From Rhizobium metallidurans (lineage in GTDB: Bacteria > Pseudomonadota > Alphaproteobacteria > Rhizobiales > Rhizobiaceae): DNA of 64,000 nucleotides. The notes under the pieces were generated by a model. The model saw nothing but the letters and a program-made list of their open reading frames with translations, was not told the origin of the DNA and did no database searches. Position 1 is the first letter of the stretch, and every line of letters begins with the position of its first letter. The stretch lies in assembly GCF_014196505.1 (NCBI RefSeq), contig NZ_JACIDW010000002.1:1-64000 (forward strand), read 5' to 3'. This document shows positions 18,782 to 27,742 of this stretch, in pieces. The position numbers were made by a program, and so were the translations under genes.

Positions 18782-21001
18782 TTAGTTGTTCGACGCGACC
18801 GGCCTTACCAGCGCCGTCACGCGGCGAATGGTGACGCGGCGGTTTTGCTGCTCGGCCGACTGCGTGTTGACCTTCAGGTAACGCTCGCCATAGCCCTGGG
18901 TCGCCAGGTTTTCCGGCGGGATGCCATAGACATCGGTCATCACATTGGCCACCGATTCCGCGCGCTGGTCGGACAGGATCAGGTTGCTCTGGTCGGAGCC
19001 CACGGCGTCGGTGTGGCCTTCGACCAGGAAGGTCTCGGTCGGGTCCTTCTTCAGCACCTCGTTGATCGCGTCGGCCACCTTGCGCAGGCTGCGCGCCTGG
19101 CTCATTGGGATCTCGGCGCTGCCGGTCGCGAACGTCACGGTATCCAGGTCGATACGGCGAACCTTGTCACGGATACGGGCCGAATACTTGACTTCGTTGA
19201 GCGAGTAGACGCGCTCGACTGGCTCGACCGGCGGCTCGCGCAGGAAGTCGTAATAGTCGCGGCCTTCGTCGCTGCTGGTATCCATGATGTAGTCCTGCAG
19301 CGGAATGCGCAGGCGCATGGGGGGCAGCTCGGCGCCCGGATCGTCGAAGTAGTCGCGGTCCGGATTGTCGTAGAGCTCGGGCGTGTAATAGAGCACCTGC
19401 TCACGACCGCGATTGTCGAGGCGCGAACGCTGGATGATATCGCCGTAGCGGTTGCGTACCGTCACGATCTGGTAGCCGTCGCGATCGATCGTCTCGCGAT
19501 AGCGGTCGCGCGGCAACTGCTCGTAGATCGGTCGCTCGCCGTCGCGCAGGAACCGGCGGTCGTCGTCGCCACGAACGTAGGTCTGGTTGTTGAACTGGAT
19601 GATGACGCGGTTGTCGTCGCCACGCTGGCCGAAGTTCGCGCCGTCGGGACGGGCAAATTGCGGCCTCCGATCGAGACGCCGACCCTGCTCGCTGGTGATC
19701 GCCTCGATCTTCAGCGGCGCCGGCTGCGCCCCACCCGGCGCCATCTGCGCGTCGGCGTCGGACTTCGGCACGCGCACCTGCTGCTCCTGCCCGCGCTGCC
19801 TGTCGCGGTCGCGGCGAGACTGCACGCCACCGGAGCGATCCGCGTCCTTGTCGCTGTCGAGAACGGCAGCGCCGTTCTGGACCGGCAGAACGACCGTCTC
19901 CGTGCTCTTGCTCGGATCGGCGGCGATTTCCTTGCGACGCTCGAGTTCCTGCGGCGTCACCTTCTCGGGTGCCGGGATCGGCTGCTCGGTCTGCGCGACG
20001 GGTGGCTGACCTGCTGGCGGCTGACCGGCCTGGCCGGCTGGCTGCTCGACGGGAGTGCCGTCCGGCTGGGTCGGAACGACCTGCTCGCCCTGCTGCTGGG
20101 CGGGTGCTTCGCCGGGGTTCGCCTGTGGCTGCGCCTCGGCAGGCTGCCCGGCTGGAACCGGCGCCTTGCCGGTTGCGGGCGTTTCCTGCGGCTTCGCGGC
20201 GTTGTCGGGGGCTGGCTGCTCGCCGGCCGGAGCGGTCTCGGCGGCAGGCTTTTGAGCCGGTTCGGCCTGCGGTGCTTCTGCCGCTGGCTTCTTGCGCGGC
20301 TTTTCCGGCTGCTCACCGCCATCGGCGGCGGCCGGCTTGCCGTTCTTGCGCGGCGGCTTTGCTTGCTCGGGCTCCGACTGAGGCTGCGCCTGTTCGGCCT
20401 GCGGCTGTTCCGCCTGTGGAGCGGCTTGGTCCTGCTGCTGCTGTTCACGCTTCTTGCGGCGCGGCTGTTCGGCCGGCTGCTCGGCGCCCGGCGCTACCTG
20501 TTCCTGCTGCTGTTCGGCGGCGGGTTGCTTCTGGCGGCGCGGCTTCTCGGCCGGCGCTTCCTGCTGGGCGGGCTGCTCGGCGGCGGGTTGCTCGGCGGCG
20601 GGTTGCTCTGCTGCGGGCTGTTCGGCGGCGGGCTCACGCTTTCTCGGCTTTTCCGCCGGCGCTTCGGCCTGCGGCGCCGGCTCCGCGGCCGGTGGCGGCG
20701 GCGCTTCGGCGGGTGCTTCCTGCTTGGGTGCGGGTGGTGCCTCGGCCGGCGGCTCGGCAGCCTGAGGCGCTTCGGCTGGCGCCTGCTGCTGTTCCTGTTC
20801 CTGCTGCTGACGCTTCTTCAGGAGCTCTTCTTCGGAAGTTGCGTCCTGCGCGACATCGTAGCTGCCCGCGGCGACCCGATTTGTCGCTCCGACCTCTTCC
20901 ACGCTCGACGCTGCCGCAAACACGTGCGCCGGAGGCAGCACAAGCGACAGGGACAGAAGCGGAAAGGCCGCGCTGGCAAACAATCTGGATTTCATTCCCA
21001 T
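18782..21001 (-). CDS. OmpA family protein with a very long Pro/Gln/Ala/Glu-rich linker
   Basis: A 739-residue envelope protein. A signal peptide (cleavage after HVFA, near residue 30) leads to a low-complexity region of roughly 350 residues made almost only of P, Q, A, E and K, including tandem AAEQP units and many PRRKK/RKK basic patches. Beyond it lie an acidic/Arg-rich Tyr-Asp segment (residues about 450-600) and a C-terminal OmpA domain that binds peptidoglycan (VEGHTDAVGSDQSN, then LSDQRAESV and GYGERYL). The linker could span the periplasm between outer membrane and cell wall. The start at 21001 has GAGGAA about five bases upstream; an ATG two codons later is possible. The upstream open frame has no signal peptide. 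The exact function is unknown. Confidence 0.88.
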   Translation of the reverse strand: MGMKSRLFASAAFPLLSLSLVLPPAHVFAAASSVEEVGATNRVAAGSYDVAQDATSEEELLKKRQQQEQEQQQAPAEAPQAAEPPAEAPPAPKQEAPAEAPPPPAAEPAPQAEAPAEKPRKREPAAEQPAAEQPAAEQPAAEQPAQQEAPAEKPRRQKQPAAEQQQEQVAPGAEQPAEQPRRKKREQQQQDQAAPQAEQPQAEQAQPQSEPEQAKPPRKNGKPAAADGGEQPEKPRKKPAAEAPQAEPAQKPAAETAPAGEQPAPDNAAKPQETPATGKAPVPAGQPAEAQPQANPGEAPAQQQGEQVVPTQPDGTPVEQPAGQAGQPPAGQPPVAQTEQPIPAPEKVTPQELERRKEIAADPSKSTETVVLPVQNGAAVLDSDKDADRSGGVQSRRDRDRQRGQEQQVRVPKSDADAQMAPGGAQPAPLKIEAITSEQGRRLDRRPQFARPDGANFGQRGDDNRVIIQFNNQTYVRGDDDRRFLRDGERPIYEQLPRDRYRETIDRDGYQIVTVRNRYGDIIQRSRLDNRGREQVLYYTPELYDNPDRDYFDDPGAELPPMRLRIPLQDYIMDTSSDEGRDYYDFLREPPVEPVERVYSLNEVKYSARIRDKVRRIDLDTVTFATGSAEIPMSQARSLRKVADAINEVLKKDPTETFLVEGHTDAVGSDQSNLILSDQRAESVANVMTDVYGIPPENLATQGYGERYLKVNTQSAEQQNRRVTIRRVTALVRPVASNN
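19960..20870 (-). repeat. Low-complexity proline/glutamine/alanine coding repeats in the OmpA gene
   Basis: The DNA here is a patchwork of short imperfect tandem repeats, clearest at 20575-20640 where a 15-bp unit encoding AAEQP is repeated about four times in the frame. Such units can change number by slippage, so the linker length may differ between strains. The reading frame stays open throughout. Confidence 0.7.
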
Positions 21002-21317
21002 AGGGTTCCTCGTTCCTTGTTTTATTCTTCGCGTTCGCAACGACGTCTCTTTTCGGCACGCAAACAAGCCTTGCTAAACCGAGCACGCCAGGATTCGTTC
21101 CATGGTCTTATGAATTGCCGCATTAACCCGGTATGAATATGACGGTCCGCGAAGGTTCAGCTTTGCCATGGTTGCGATGCACAAGAAGCCAGTGAAAGCA
21201 GTTGCAATTCACGCAAAAAAGGTTTGATTATCGCGGCAAGGCGTTGCAAAGCAGCGTCCTGCTTCATGCCCCAAAAAACAAAAGGATGGCATGCGGCAAC
21301 CAACAGAGAGGACTCAC
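21002..21317. other. Intergenic region between divergent OmpA and amino-acid transport genes
   Basis: About 315 bp without a gene. It is richer in A/T than the flanks, especially 21210-21290, and should hold divergent promoters. I see no strong palindrome, riboswitch or obvious operator. Confidence 0.4.
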
Positions 21318-22094
21318 ATGCATATCTCCACCCGTTTTCTCGCAGCCGCCTCGATCGCCGCGATGTCTCTTTTCGCGGGCTCGGCCATGGCCGATGGCGA
21401 GAAGTATGTCATCGGTACGGACTCGACCTACCCGCCCTTCGAATATGTTGACGCCAGCGGCCAGTTCCTCGGCTTCGACATGGATATCGCCCGCGCGCTC
21501 TGCGCCCAGATGAAGGCCGACTGCACCATCGTCAGCAGCGATTGGGACGGCATCATCCCCGGCCTCAACGCCAAGAAGTTCGACATGATCATCTCGTCGA
21601 TGTCGATCACGCCGGAGCGTTCGAAGCTCGTCGACTTCACCAACAAATACTACAACACCCCGCCGGCGGTTGCCGTGCCGAAGGACTCCACCGTCACCGA
21701 CGTTGCTGGCCTCAAGGGCAAGACGATCGGCGCGCAGACCTCGACCACCCACGCCAACTATGCTGAAAAGCACCTGGCCGACACGGAGCTGAAGCTCTAC
21801 CCGACGGCCGACGAGTACAAGCTCGACATTTCCAGCGGCCGCGTCGATGCCGTCATCGATGACGTCGTCGTTCTGTCGCAGTGGGTTAAGTCGGATGCCG
21901 GCGCATGCTGCAAGATCCTGACGACCCTGCCGGTCGACAAGGAAATCAACGGCGTTGGCGCTGGTATCGCCGTTCGTCAGGGCGATCCGCTCCGCGAAAA
22001 GCTGAACACGGCGATCGCCGCGATCCGTGCCGACGGCACCTACAAGAAGATCCAGGACAAGTATTTCGATTTCGACGTCTACGGCGCCGAATAA
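21318..22094 (+). CDS. Polar amino-acid ABC transporter substrate-binding protein
   Basis: A 258-residue periplasmic binding protein of the HisJ/ArgT/OccT family (SBP_bac_3). The Sec signal peptide ends at SAMA near residue 24. Family landmarks are GTDSTYPPFEYVDASG (ligand Tyr/Phe), GFDMDIARALC, the SMSITPERS motif and GAQTSTTHANY, which binds the alpha-carboxylate. Two adjacent cysteines (CC) near residue 195 and one near 60 allow a disulfide like that of HisJ. It likely binds arginine, lysine, histidine or an opine-like ligand; the exact one cannot be read from the sequence. AGAGAGGAC precedes the ATG. Two permease genes follow. Confidence 0.9.
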   Translation: MHISTRFLAAASIAAMSLFAGSAMADGEKYVIGTDSTYPPFEYVDASGQFLGFDMDIARALCAQMKADCTIVSSDWDGIIPGLNAKKFDMIISSMSITPERSKLVDFTNKYYNTPPAVAVPKDSTVTDVAGLKGKTIGAQTSTTHANYAEKHLADTELKLYPTADEYKLDISSGRVDAVIDDVVVLSQWVKSDAGACCKILTTLPVDKEINGVGAGIAVRQGDPLREKLNTAIAAIRADGTYKKIQDKYFDFDVYGAE

Positions 22095-22202
22095 GCTGTA
22101 GTCCGCGAAAGAATGCCATGGCGGGAGGCTTGCCCTTCCGCCATTTTTGTTTGACAAAGAGTGCAATATCAAGGCGGCAAAAGCCGCGAGGGGAAACTTG
22201 GC

Positions 22203-23006
22203 ATGGGCGGATTGTCCTCCGCACTGGGTTCGCTCTGGACCTGGATTGGATCTGTGTTTGACCCGCTATGCGGACCAGTCGGCATTTTCACATGGCTCGG
22301 CCAATCGACGATTCTGGCCTGCGGCGACACCGGCTGGGGCGATGAGATCGCCGCCGGCCTGAAGGTGACGGTCGCGGTCGCCCTCGTGACGCTTCCGATC
22401 GGCTTGTTGATCGGCTTCATCGTGGCGCTTGGCCAGCAATCGGAAGAAAAGGCCGTGCGGCTCGCCGCCGGCATCTACACCACCATATTTCGCGGCCTGC
22501 CTGAACTGCTGACGCTGTTCATCATCTATTACGGCATGCAGATCCTGATCCAGTCGGTGCTCGCCTGGTTCGGCTACGACGGTCGCGTCGAGATCAACGC
22601 CTTCTTCTCCGGCGTCATCGCTCTCTCGGTCGTGTTCTCCTCCTATTGCTCGGAAGTGCTCTTGTCCGCCTTCCGCGCCATCCCCAAGGGTCAGTACGAA
22701 GCCGGCGACGCGCTCGGCCTGCATCGCGGCCGTACGATGATGCTGATCATCCTGCCGCAGCTGGTGCGCATCGCGCTCCCGGGCCTGGTCAATCTCTGGA
22801 TGATCCTGCTCAAGGACACCTCCTACGTCTCGATCATCGGCCTCGCCGACGTGCTGCGCCAGACGGGCGTGGCGGTGAAGGTCACCAAGGAGGCGTTTCT
22901 GTTCTACACACTGGCCTGCGCCATCTATCTCGGGCTTGCCATCCTTTCCTCGTTCGGCCTGCGCTATATCGAACGGTGGGCGAAGCGCTCGGAGATCAGC
23001 CGATGA
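22203..23006 (+). CDS. Amino-acid ABC transporter permease (HisQ/OccQ type)
   Basis: A 267-residue inner-membrane subunit with about five helices after a family-atypical N-terminal extension of roughly 55 residues containing a hydrophobic segment (SLWTWIGSVFDPL). The BPD_transp_1 core has the EAA-like loop around AFRAIPKGQYEAGDALGL, which docks to the ATPase. The start at 22203 is preceded by GAGGGGAAA. The stop overlaps the next permease start (ATGA). It acts with the binding protein just upstream; no ATPase gene is in the cluster. Confidence 0.9.
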   Translation: MGGLSSALGSLWTWIGSVFDPLCGPVGIFTWLGQSTILACGDTGWGDEIAAGLKVTVAVALVTLPIGLLIGFIVALGQQSEEKAVRLAAGIYTTIFRGLPELLTLFIIYYGMQILIQSVLAWFGYDGRVEINAFFSGVIALSVVFSSYCSEVLLSAFRAIPKGQYEAGDALGLHRGRTMMLIILPQLVRIALPGLVNLWMILLKDTSYVSIIGLADVLRQTGVAVKVTKEAFLFYTLACAIYLGLAILSSFGLRYIERWAKRSEISR

Positions 23007-23833
23007 GCCATGCAGAGGTCCTGATCCCCCCGCAGCCGGCCCCGAAACACCTCGAAAAGCCGCTGACCTTCGCCCGCGTCATGGGCTGTCTCGTGGTCGC
23101 CCTGTGGATCGTTCTCGCGATCGCGCTGGTGGGCATGATCATCAAGGGTTGGGACGTCGAGAAATTCACCCGCTATGGCCCACGCTATCTCCACGGCCTG
23201 ATGACCACGATCGTGCTGGTGGCGGTATCGGTCGCCTGCGGCGCCATCTTGTCCGTGCCGCTTGCCTTCGCCCGCATGTCGAAGAATAAGATCATCAACG
23301 GGCTCGCCTTCTGCTACGTCTACGTCTTCCGCGGCACGCCTCTCCTCGCCCAGCTCTTCCTGATCTACTACGGCCTTGGCCAGTTCCGCCCGCAGCTCGA
23401 GGCGGTGGGGCTCTGGTGGTTTTTCCGTGACGCCTGGTATTGCGGCCTGTTCGCCATGACCATCAACACCGCCGCCTATCAGGCCGAGATCCTGCGCGGC
23501 GCCATCGAGAGCGTCCCGCGCGGCCAGCACGAAGCGGCCTCCTCGCTCGGCATCCACAAGATCATCGCCTTCCGCAAGATCGTGCTGCCGCAGGCGCTGA
23601 TCGTGGCGCTGCGCCCCTATGGCAACGAGATCATTCTCCTGATCAAGGGATCGGCCGTCGTCGCCATCATCACCGTGCTGGATCTCATGGGCGAGACGCG
23701 CTACGCCTTCTCGCGCACCTTCGACTACCAGACCTATCTCTGGGCCGCGATCTTCTATCTCGCCATGGTCGAAAGCCTGAGGCACCTCTGGAACTGGATC
23801 GAGCGCCGCCTGACGCGGCACCTGAAGCGCTAA
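23003..23833 (+). CDS. Amino-acid ABC transporter permease (HisM/OccM type)
   Basis: A 276-residue second permease of the polar amino-acid importer. The EAA loop is AIESVPRGQHEAASSLGI, and FRGTPLLAQLFLIYY is the usual sequence after the second helix. It starts within the stop codon of the upstream permease (ATGA), so the two are probably made in equal amounts. The operon seems to end here; the next genes are unrelated. Confidence 0.92.
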   Translation: MSHAEVLIPPQPAPKHLEKPLTFARVMGCLVVALWIVLAIALVGMIIKGWDVEKFTRYGPRYLHGLMTTIVLVAVSVACGAILSVPLAFARMSKNKIINGLAFCYVYVFRGTPLLAQLFLIYYGLGQFRPQLEAVGLWWFFRDAWYCGLFAMTINTAAYQAEILRGAIESVPRGQHEAASSLGIHKIIAFRKIVLPQALIVALRPYGNEIILLIKGSAVVAIITVLDLMGETRYAFSRTFDYQTYLWAAIFYLAMVESLRHLWNWIERRLTRHLKR

Positions 23834-23991
23834 AGCCTTGGCAGCACTCCCGACAGAGAGCTGCCAAGCTATTGAAAATAAACAATGATATATGCTTTCC
23901 TGTAGCTTTTTCGCAAGCTTCGCGTAACCATGTCATGCTCTCATTTCATCTGACGCTAATAAGCGCCGAATGGGAACAGGCGAGGCATCAA

Positions 23992-24258
23992 ATGCACAAG
24001 GACATGGAAAGACAGCTTCAGGGTTACGGCCTGACGACGGCCCAGATCCTCTATCGCATGCCGGATCATCACGCGATCCTGCAGACCTACATCTGGCAGG
24101 ATTACGATCTTGCTCCCGACTTTCCCGAAATGCGCGGCTTCCTGAAATTCTGGCAGGAGACGCTGGACGGACCGCTGCACTCGGTGCGCTACATTCACCG
24201 CAAGCTGATCTCGGCCACGGAATGGCGCGCGCTGAAGGGCGAGTTCATCATCAACTGA
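23992..24258 (+). CDS. Usg-like family protein
   Basis: A predicted 88-residue Usg-like protein, a small alphaproteobacterial family first noted upstream of trpF in Caulobacter. The conserved core is GYGLTTAQILYRMPDH followed by LQTYIWQDYDLAPDFP and GPLHSVR. Its biochemical role is unknown. I picked the ATG at 23992 because GAGG lies six bases upstream; starts at 23935 and 24004 are also in frame. No trp gene is nearby here, so the family's usual neighbour is missing. Confidence 0.85.
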   Translation: MHKDMERQLQGYGLTTAQILYRMPDHHAILQTYIWQDYDLAPDFPEMRGFLKFWQETLDGPLHSVRYIHRKLISATEWRALKGEFIIN

Positions 24259-24340
24259 TCGGCGGCCGTCAACCTCGCCATTGCAAAACCGCGCCTCTCG
24301 CCTTAGAGGCAGGGCAACGAGAAAACGATGGTGGATTGTG

Positions 24341-25156
24341 ATGGCCAGGAAGATCGACGAAGACGCGCTCGCGGAAGCCTATAACCGCGCTTTGGCGCTG
24401 GAAAAGGCCGGCGATGTCGATGCCGCTGTTAAGGCCTATGAAGAGGTGCTGGCGATCGATCCCGACGATCACGGTGGTGCTGCCGTGCGCATCGCCGCCA
24501 TGGGCCGCGGCGAAACGCCGGCCAAGGCGCCCGACGCCTATGTCGAAACGCTCTTCAACCAGCACGCCGAAGTCTTCGAGGACGTCCTCGTCGAGCAGCT
24601 CGGCTACCACGTCCCCATGCTGGTGCGCCAGCGCCTGCAGGCGCTGAACCTCGGCCCCTTCAAGCGCCTGCTTGATCTCGGCTGCGGAACGGGTCTCACC
24701 GGCGGCACGCTGCGCGATCTCTGCGAGGAGATGACCGGCATCGATCTCTCGGAAAACATGGTCGAGATCGCCCATGAGAAGGATCTTTACGAAACGCTGT
24801 TCGTCGCCGAGGTCGAGGACTTCCTCGACGACAATGACGAAGAGCCCTTCGACATCATCACCGCCACCGACGTCCTGCCCTATCTGGGCGGCCTCGAGCC
24901 CCTGTTCTTCGGCGCCGCCGAGAACCTGACACCGGGCGGCCTCTTCATCTTCTCCTCGGAAACCCTGCCCGAGGAGACGCTTGCCGGCCGCGCCTACATG
25001 GTCGGCCCGCACCAGCGCTTCGCCCATTCCGCGGCTTATGTCCGCGAACGCCTCGACGCCACCGGCTTCGAGCTGATCGAGATCACCGACATCAACGTCC
25101 GCATGGAAGAAGGCCAGCCGACGCCGGGGCACCTGGTGATCGCGAAGCTGCGCTAA
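24341..25156 (+). CDS. Class I SAM-dependent methyltransferase with N-terminal TPR-like helices
   Basis: A 271-residue protein. The first 60 residues form a TPR-like helical pair (ALALEKAGDVDAAVKAYEEVLAIDPDDH). The rest is a Rossmann methyltransferase with motif I LLDLGCGTGLTGG near residues 109-121, an acidic residue at the end of strand 2 (GIDLSENM), and the motif IV region DIITATDVLPYLGG. The layout fits the group of predicted methyltransferases acting on proteins or small molecules after TPR binding; the substrate is unknown. The ATG at 24341 is used because the TPR starts right after it. Confidence 0.85.
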   Translation: MARKIDEDALAEAYNRALALEKAGDVDAAVKAYEEVLAIDPDDHGGAAVRIAAMGRGETPAKAPDAYVETLFNQHAEVFEDVLVEQLGYHVPMLVRQRLQALNLGPFKRLLDLGCGTGLTGGTLRDLCEEMTGIDLSENMVEIAHEKDLYETLFVAEVEDFLDDNDEEPFDIITATDVLPYLGGLEPLFFGAAENLTPGGLFIFSSETLPEETLAGRAYMVGPHQRFAHSAAYVRERLDATGFELIEITDINVRMEEGQPTPGHLVIAKLR

Positions 25157-25250
25157 AGGCCCGCTGGCGGATAAGCGCTTGCCGCTGACATGACGACATG
25201 CTGATATCGCGCCATTCGACATCCAGGAATGGCGCGAAGGATACGTTCTC

Positions 25251-25937
25251 ATGACACTCGTCCTGCATCAGCATCCGCTTGCCTCCTTCTGCCACAAGGT
25301 GCTGATCGCGCTCTACGAAGGCGGCACGCCCTTCGAGCGCGTGCTGGTCGATCTTGGCGATCAGGCCTCGCGCACGGCCTTTCTGGCAGTCTCGCCGCTC
25401 GGCAAGATGCCGGCGCTTGAGGACAAGGGTCGTGGCCGGACCGTTTTCGAGACGTCCATCATCATCGAATATCTCGACCGCTACCATCCCGGCGGCGCGC
25501 GGTTGATCCCCGGGGATTTCGACGCGGCGCTGGATGCGCGGCTATGGGACCGCTTTTTCGATCTCTACGTTCAGGAGCCGATGCAGCAGATCGTCAGCGA
25601 GCGCATGAGGGCCGATGGAAGCGAGGCAAGGGCAGAGGAAGCGCGTCAGGCGCTGAAGCGCGCCTATGCCGTGATCGAGGACAAGCTGGCGGCTGGCGGC
25701 TGGATCACGGGTGAGAACTTCACCATGGCCGATTGCGCCGCCGCACCCGGCCTGTTCTACGCCGAGACACTGGTGCCTTACGGCAGCGACTTGCCGAAGC
25801 TTGCAGCCTATCACCAGCGCCTGATGCAGCGCCCGTCGGTGGCCCGGGTGCTCGAGGAAGCCATGCCATATTTCAAGTATTATCCCTACAAGGAGAACCT
25901 GCCCGCCCGCTTCAGGCCGACCGACACCGAAGGCTGA
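25251..25937 (+). CDS. Glutathione S-transferase family protein
   Basis: A 228-residue GST with an N-terminal thioredoxin-fold domain (SFCHKVLIALYEGG, then FLAVSPLGKMPALED with the cis-proline, then ETSIIIEYLDRYHP, which contacts glutathione) and a C-terminal helical domain (GENFTMADCAAAP is the conserved N-cap box). The first-domain serine and cysteine in SFCHK may be the catalytic residues. The substrate is unknown. GAAGGATACG lies just upstream of the ATG. Confidence 0.9.
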   Translation: MTLVLHQHPLASFCHKVLIALYEGGTPFERVLVDLGDQASRTAFLAVSPLGKMPALEDKGRGRTVFETSIIIEYLDRYHPGGARLIPGDFDAALDARLWDRFFDLYVQEPMQQIVSERMRADGSEARAEEARQALKRAYAVIEDKLAAGGWITGENFTMADCAAAPGLFYAETLVPYGSDLPKLAAYHQRLMQRPSVARVLEEAMPYFKYYPYKENLPARFRPTDTEG

Positions 25938-25966
25938 TGCCCGGCCTGAAGCTCAACCGTCACTAA

Positions 25967-26785
25967 TCAGTGACCACCATCCGTTCCGAGAATGGCCGAT
26001 AGCAGCCGCCCCTCCAGCTCCGCCAGATCCGGGTTGCCGTGACGGCGTGGATGCGGTTGGGGAATGGCGAGGTCAAGCGACACCCTGCCCTCGTCGAGCA
26101 CGATCACCCGGTCCGCCAGATGCACGGCCTCGCTGACGTCATGGGTGACCAGAACGGCGGTGAAGCCGAGCTCCCGCCAGACCCGCGCCAAGAGCTCCTG
26201 CATGCTGATCCGCGTCAATGCATCGAGCGCGCCCAGCGGCTCGTCCAGCGCCAAGACACCTGGACGGCTCACAAGCGCACGGGCAAGCGCCACGCGCTGC
26301 CGCTGTCCGCCTGAAAGCCGCGCCGGCCACTCACCGGCCTTTTCCGCCAGCTGCACTTCCGAGAGCACGGCCTCGACCTCCCGCGCCACGATCCGCCGGT
26401 CGAGCTTGTCGCCAAGTCCGACGGCGACGTTGTCGGCGACATCAAGCCATGGCAGCAGCCTCGGCTCCTGGAAAGCGATACGCGCATTGGCTTCGCCGCC
26501 GCCGGGCGTATCGAAGGCAAGCTCGCCTGATGTCGGCGCGTCGAGCCCCATGAGGATGCGCAAAAGCGTGCTCTTGCCGCATCCGCTCTTGCCGATCACC
26601 GCGACGAACTGCCCGGCCGGAATGTGCAGGTTGATCCCCCGCAGCACCCGGTTGGCGCCAAAGCTCTTCTCCAGTCCTTTCAGGGTGATCGCCGCGGCGC
26701 CGCTACGCGCACGCCGGTCCGTGTCGATCGTATATTCCGGCGCATCCGCTGCGCCCTGGAAGCGCTCATGTGCGATGAGGGTCAT
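25967..26785 (-). CDS. ssuB: Aliphatic sulfonate ABC transporter ATP-binding protein SsuB
   Basis: A 272-residue ABC ATPase, the energising subunit of the sulfonate importer. Walker A is GKSGCGKST, the signature [15 protein letters not shown], Walker [13 protein letters not shown], followed by the H-loop TH in VTHDVSEAV. The start at 26785 has AGGAGA six bases upstream; a longer in-frame start further 5' would run into the permease gene. It is last in the minus-strand order ssuA, ssuD, ssuC, ssuB. The nitrate/taurine ATPases are close relatives, but the neighbours identify this one. Confidence 0.92.
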   Translation of the reverse strand: MTLIAHERFQGAADAPEYTIDTDRRARSGAAAITLKGLEKSFGANRVLRGINLHIPAGQFVAVIGKSGCGKSTLLRILMGLDAPTSGELAFDTPGGGEANARIAFQEPRLLPWLDVADNVAVGLGDKLDRRIVAREVEAVLSEVQLAEKAGEWPARLSGGQRQRVALARALVSRPGVLALDEPLGALDALTRISMQELLARVWRELGFTAVLVTHDVSEAVHLADRVIVLDEGRVSLDLAIPQPHPRRHGNPDLAELEGRLLSAILGTDGGH

Positions 26786-26795
26786 GGCCTGTCTC

Positions 26796-27644
26796 CTACT
26801 TCTGATAGACCGGGTTCCACCTGAGCGCCCGGCGCTCGAGCGAACGGGCCACGACATCGGCGAGCTTGCCGAGAAGCGCGTAGATGACGAGCGCCAGCAC
26901 GACGACATCGGTCATCATGAATTCGCGGGCATTGTTGGCCATGCGACCGATCCCCGACGACGCGGCGATAGATTCCGAGACGATCAGCGTCAGCCACATG
27001 ATCCCGAGCGCATAGCGCAGCCCGACGAAGATCGACGGAAGCGCGCCGGGAAGGACCACCTTGCGAAACAGCGTCCAGCTGCTCATCCCGTAGACCCGGC
27101 CCATCTCGATCAGATCGCGATCGACATTGCGCACGCCGTGATAGGTGTTGAGATAGACGGGAAACAGCACGCCGAGCGACGTCAGGAACAGCTTGGATTC
27201 CTCGCCGATCCCGAACCACAGGATGACCAGCGGGATCATTGCCAAATGCGGAATGGTGCGCAGCATCTGCAGCGTCGTATCGGTCAGCTGCTCGGAAAGC
27301 TTCGAGACGCCATTGGCGATCCCGAGCAGAAATCCGATCGAACCGCCGACGACGAGCCCGGCGAAGGCTCGCCCCGCGCTGACCAGAATGTCGTTCGGCA
27401 ACTGCCCCGATAGCGTCGTCGACCAGAAGGCCGCGGCCACGTCGGCAGGGGATGGCATGATCCGCGACGAGATCAGGCCCATCGAGCAGCCGGCCTGCCA
27501 CGCCACGATGATGGCGAGCGGCACCAGATATGGCAGCAACTTGTCGCGCCCCGGCGCCGGCAGGCGAAAACCCGCTCCGCCTCCGCTCCTGCCAGCTTTC
27601 CGCTCCGCCGGCGCCCGGCCGATCGGCGTATCGAATGTCGACAT
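26796..27644 (-). CDS. ssuC: Aliphatic sulfonate ABC transporter permease SsuC
   Basis: A 282-residue inner-membrane permease of the SsuC/TauC/NrtB family with about six helices after a basic, Gly/Arg-rich N-terminus. The cytoplasmic EAA loop, [24 protein letters not shown], is the site that docks onto SsuB, and [11 protein letters not shown] is typical of the family's last part. Ten bases separate it from ssuB. It imports sulfonates delivered by SsuA. Confidence 0.92.
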   Translation of the reverse strand: MSTFDTPIGRAPAERKAGRSGGGAGFRLPAPGRDKLLPYLVPLAIIVAWQAGCSMGLISSRIMPSPADVAAAFWSTTLSGQLPNDILVSAGRAFAGLVVGGSIGFLLGIANGVSKLSEQLTDTTLQMLRTIPHLAMIPLVILWFGIGEESKLFLTSLGVLFPVYLNTYHGVRNVDRDLIEMGRVYGMSSWTLFRKVVLPGALPSIFVGLRYALGIMWLTLIVSESIAASSGIGRMANNAREFMMTDVVVLALVIYALLGKLADVVARSLERRALRWNPVYQK

Positions 27645-27742
27645 GGATTCTTCCTCGCCTCTGTGTCGCCGTGGTCAGGCCCGCGGCAGACATGTGTCCA
27701 TTGAAACGCCGCCCGCGCCCGGCGGACAGCGCCTATGTTCGA

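Noticed and set aside
18845..21136. Open frame of 763 codons antisense to the OmpA gene
   Set aside because: The opposite frame has a signal peptide and OmpA domain; this frame is Leu/Arg/Gly-rich from the reverse complement of the Pro/Gln repeats.
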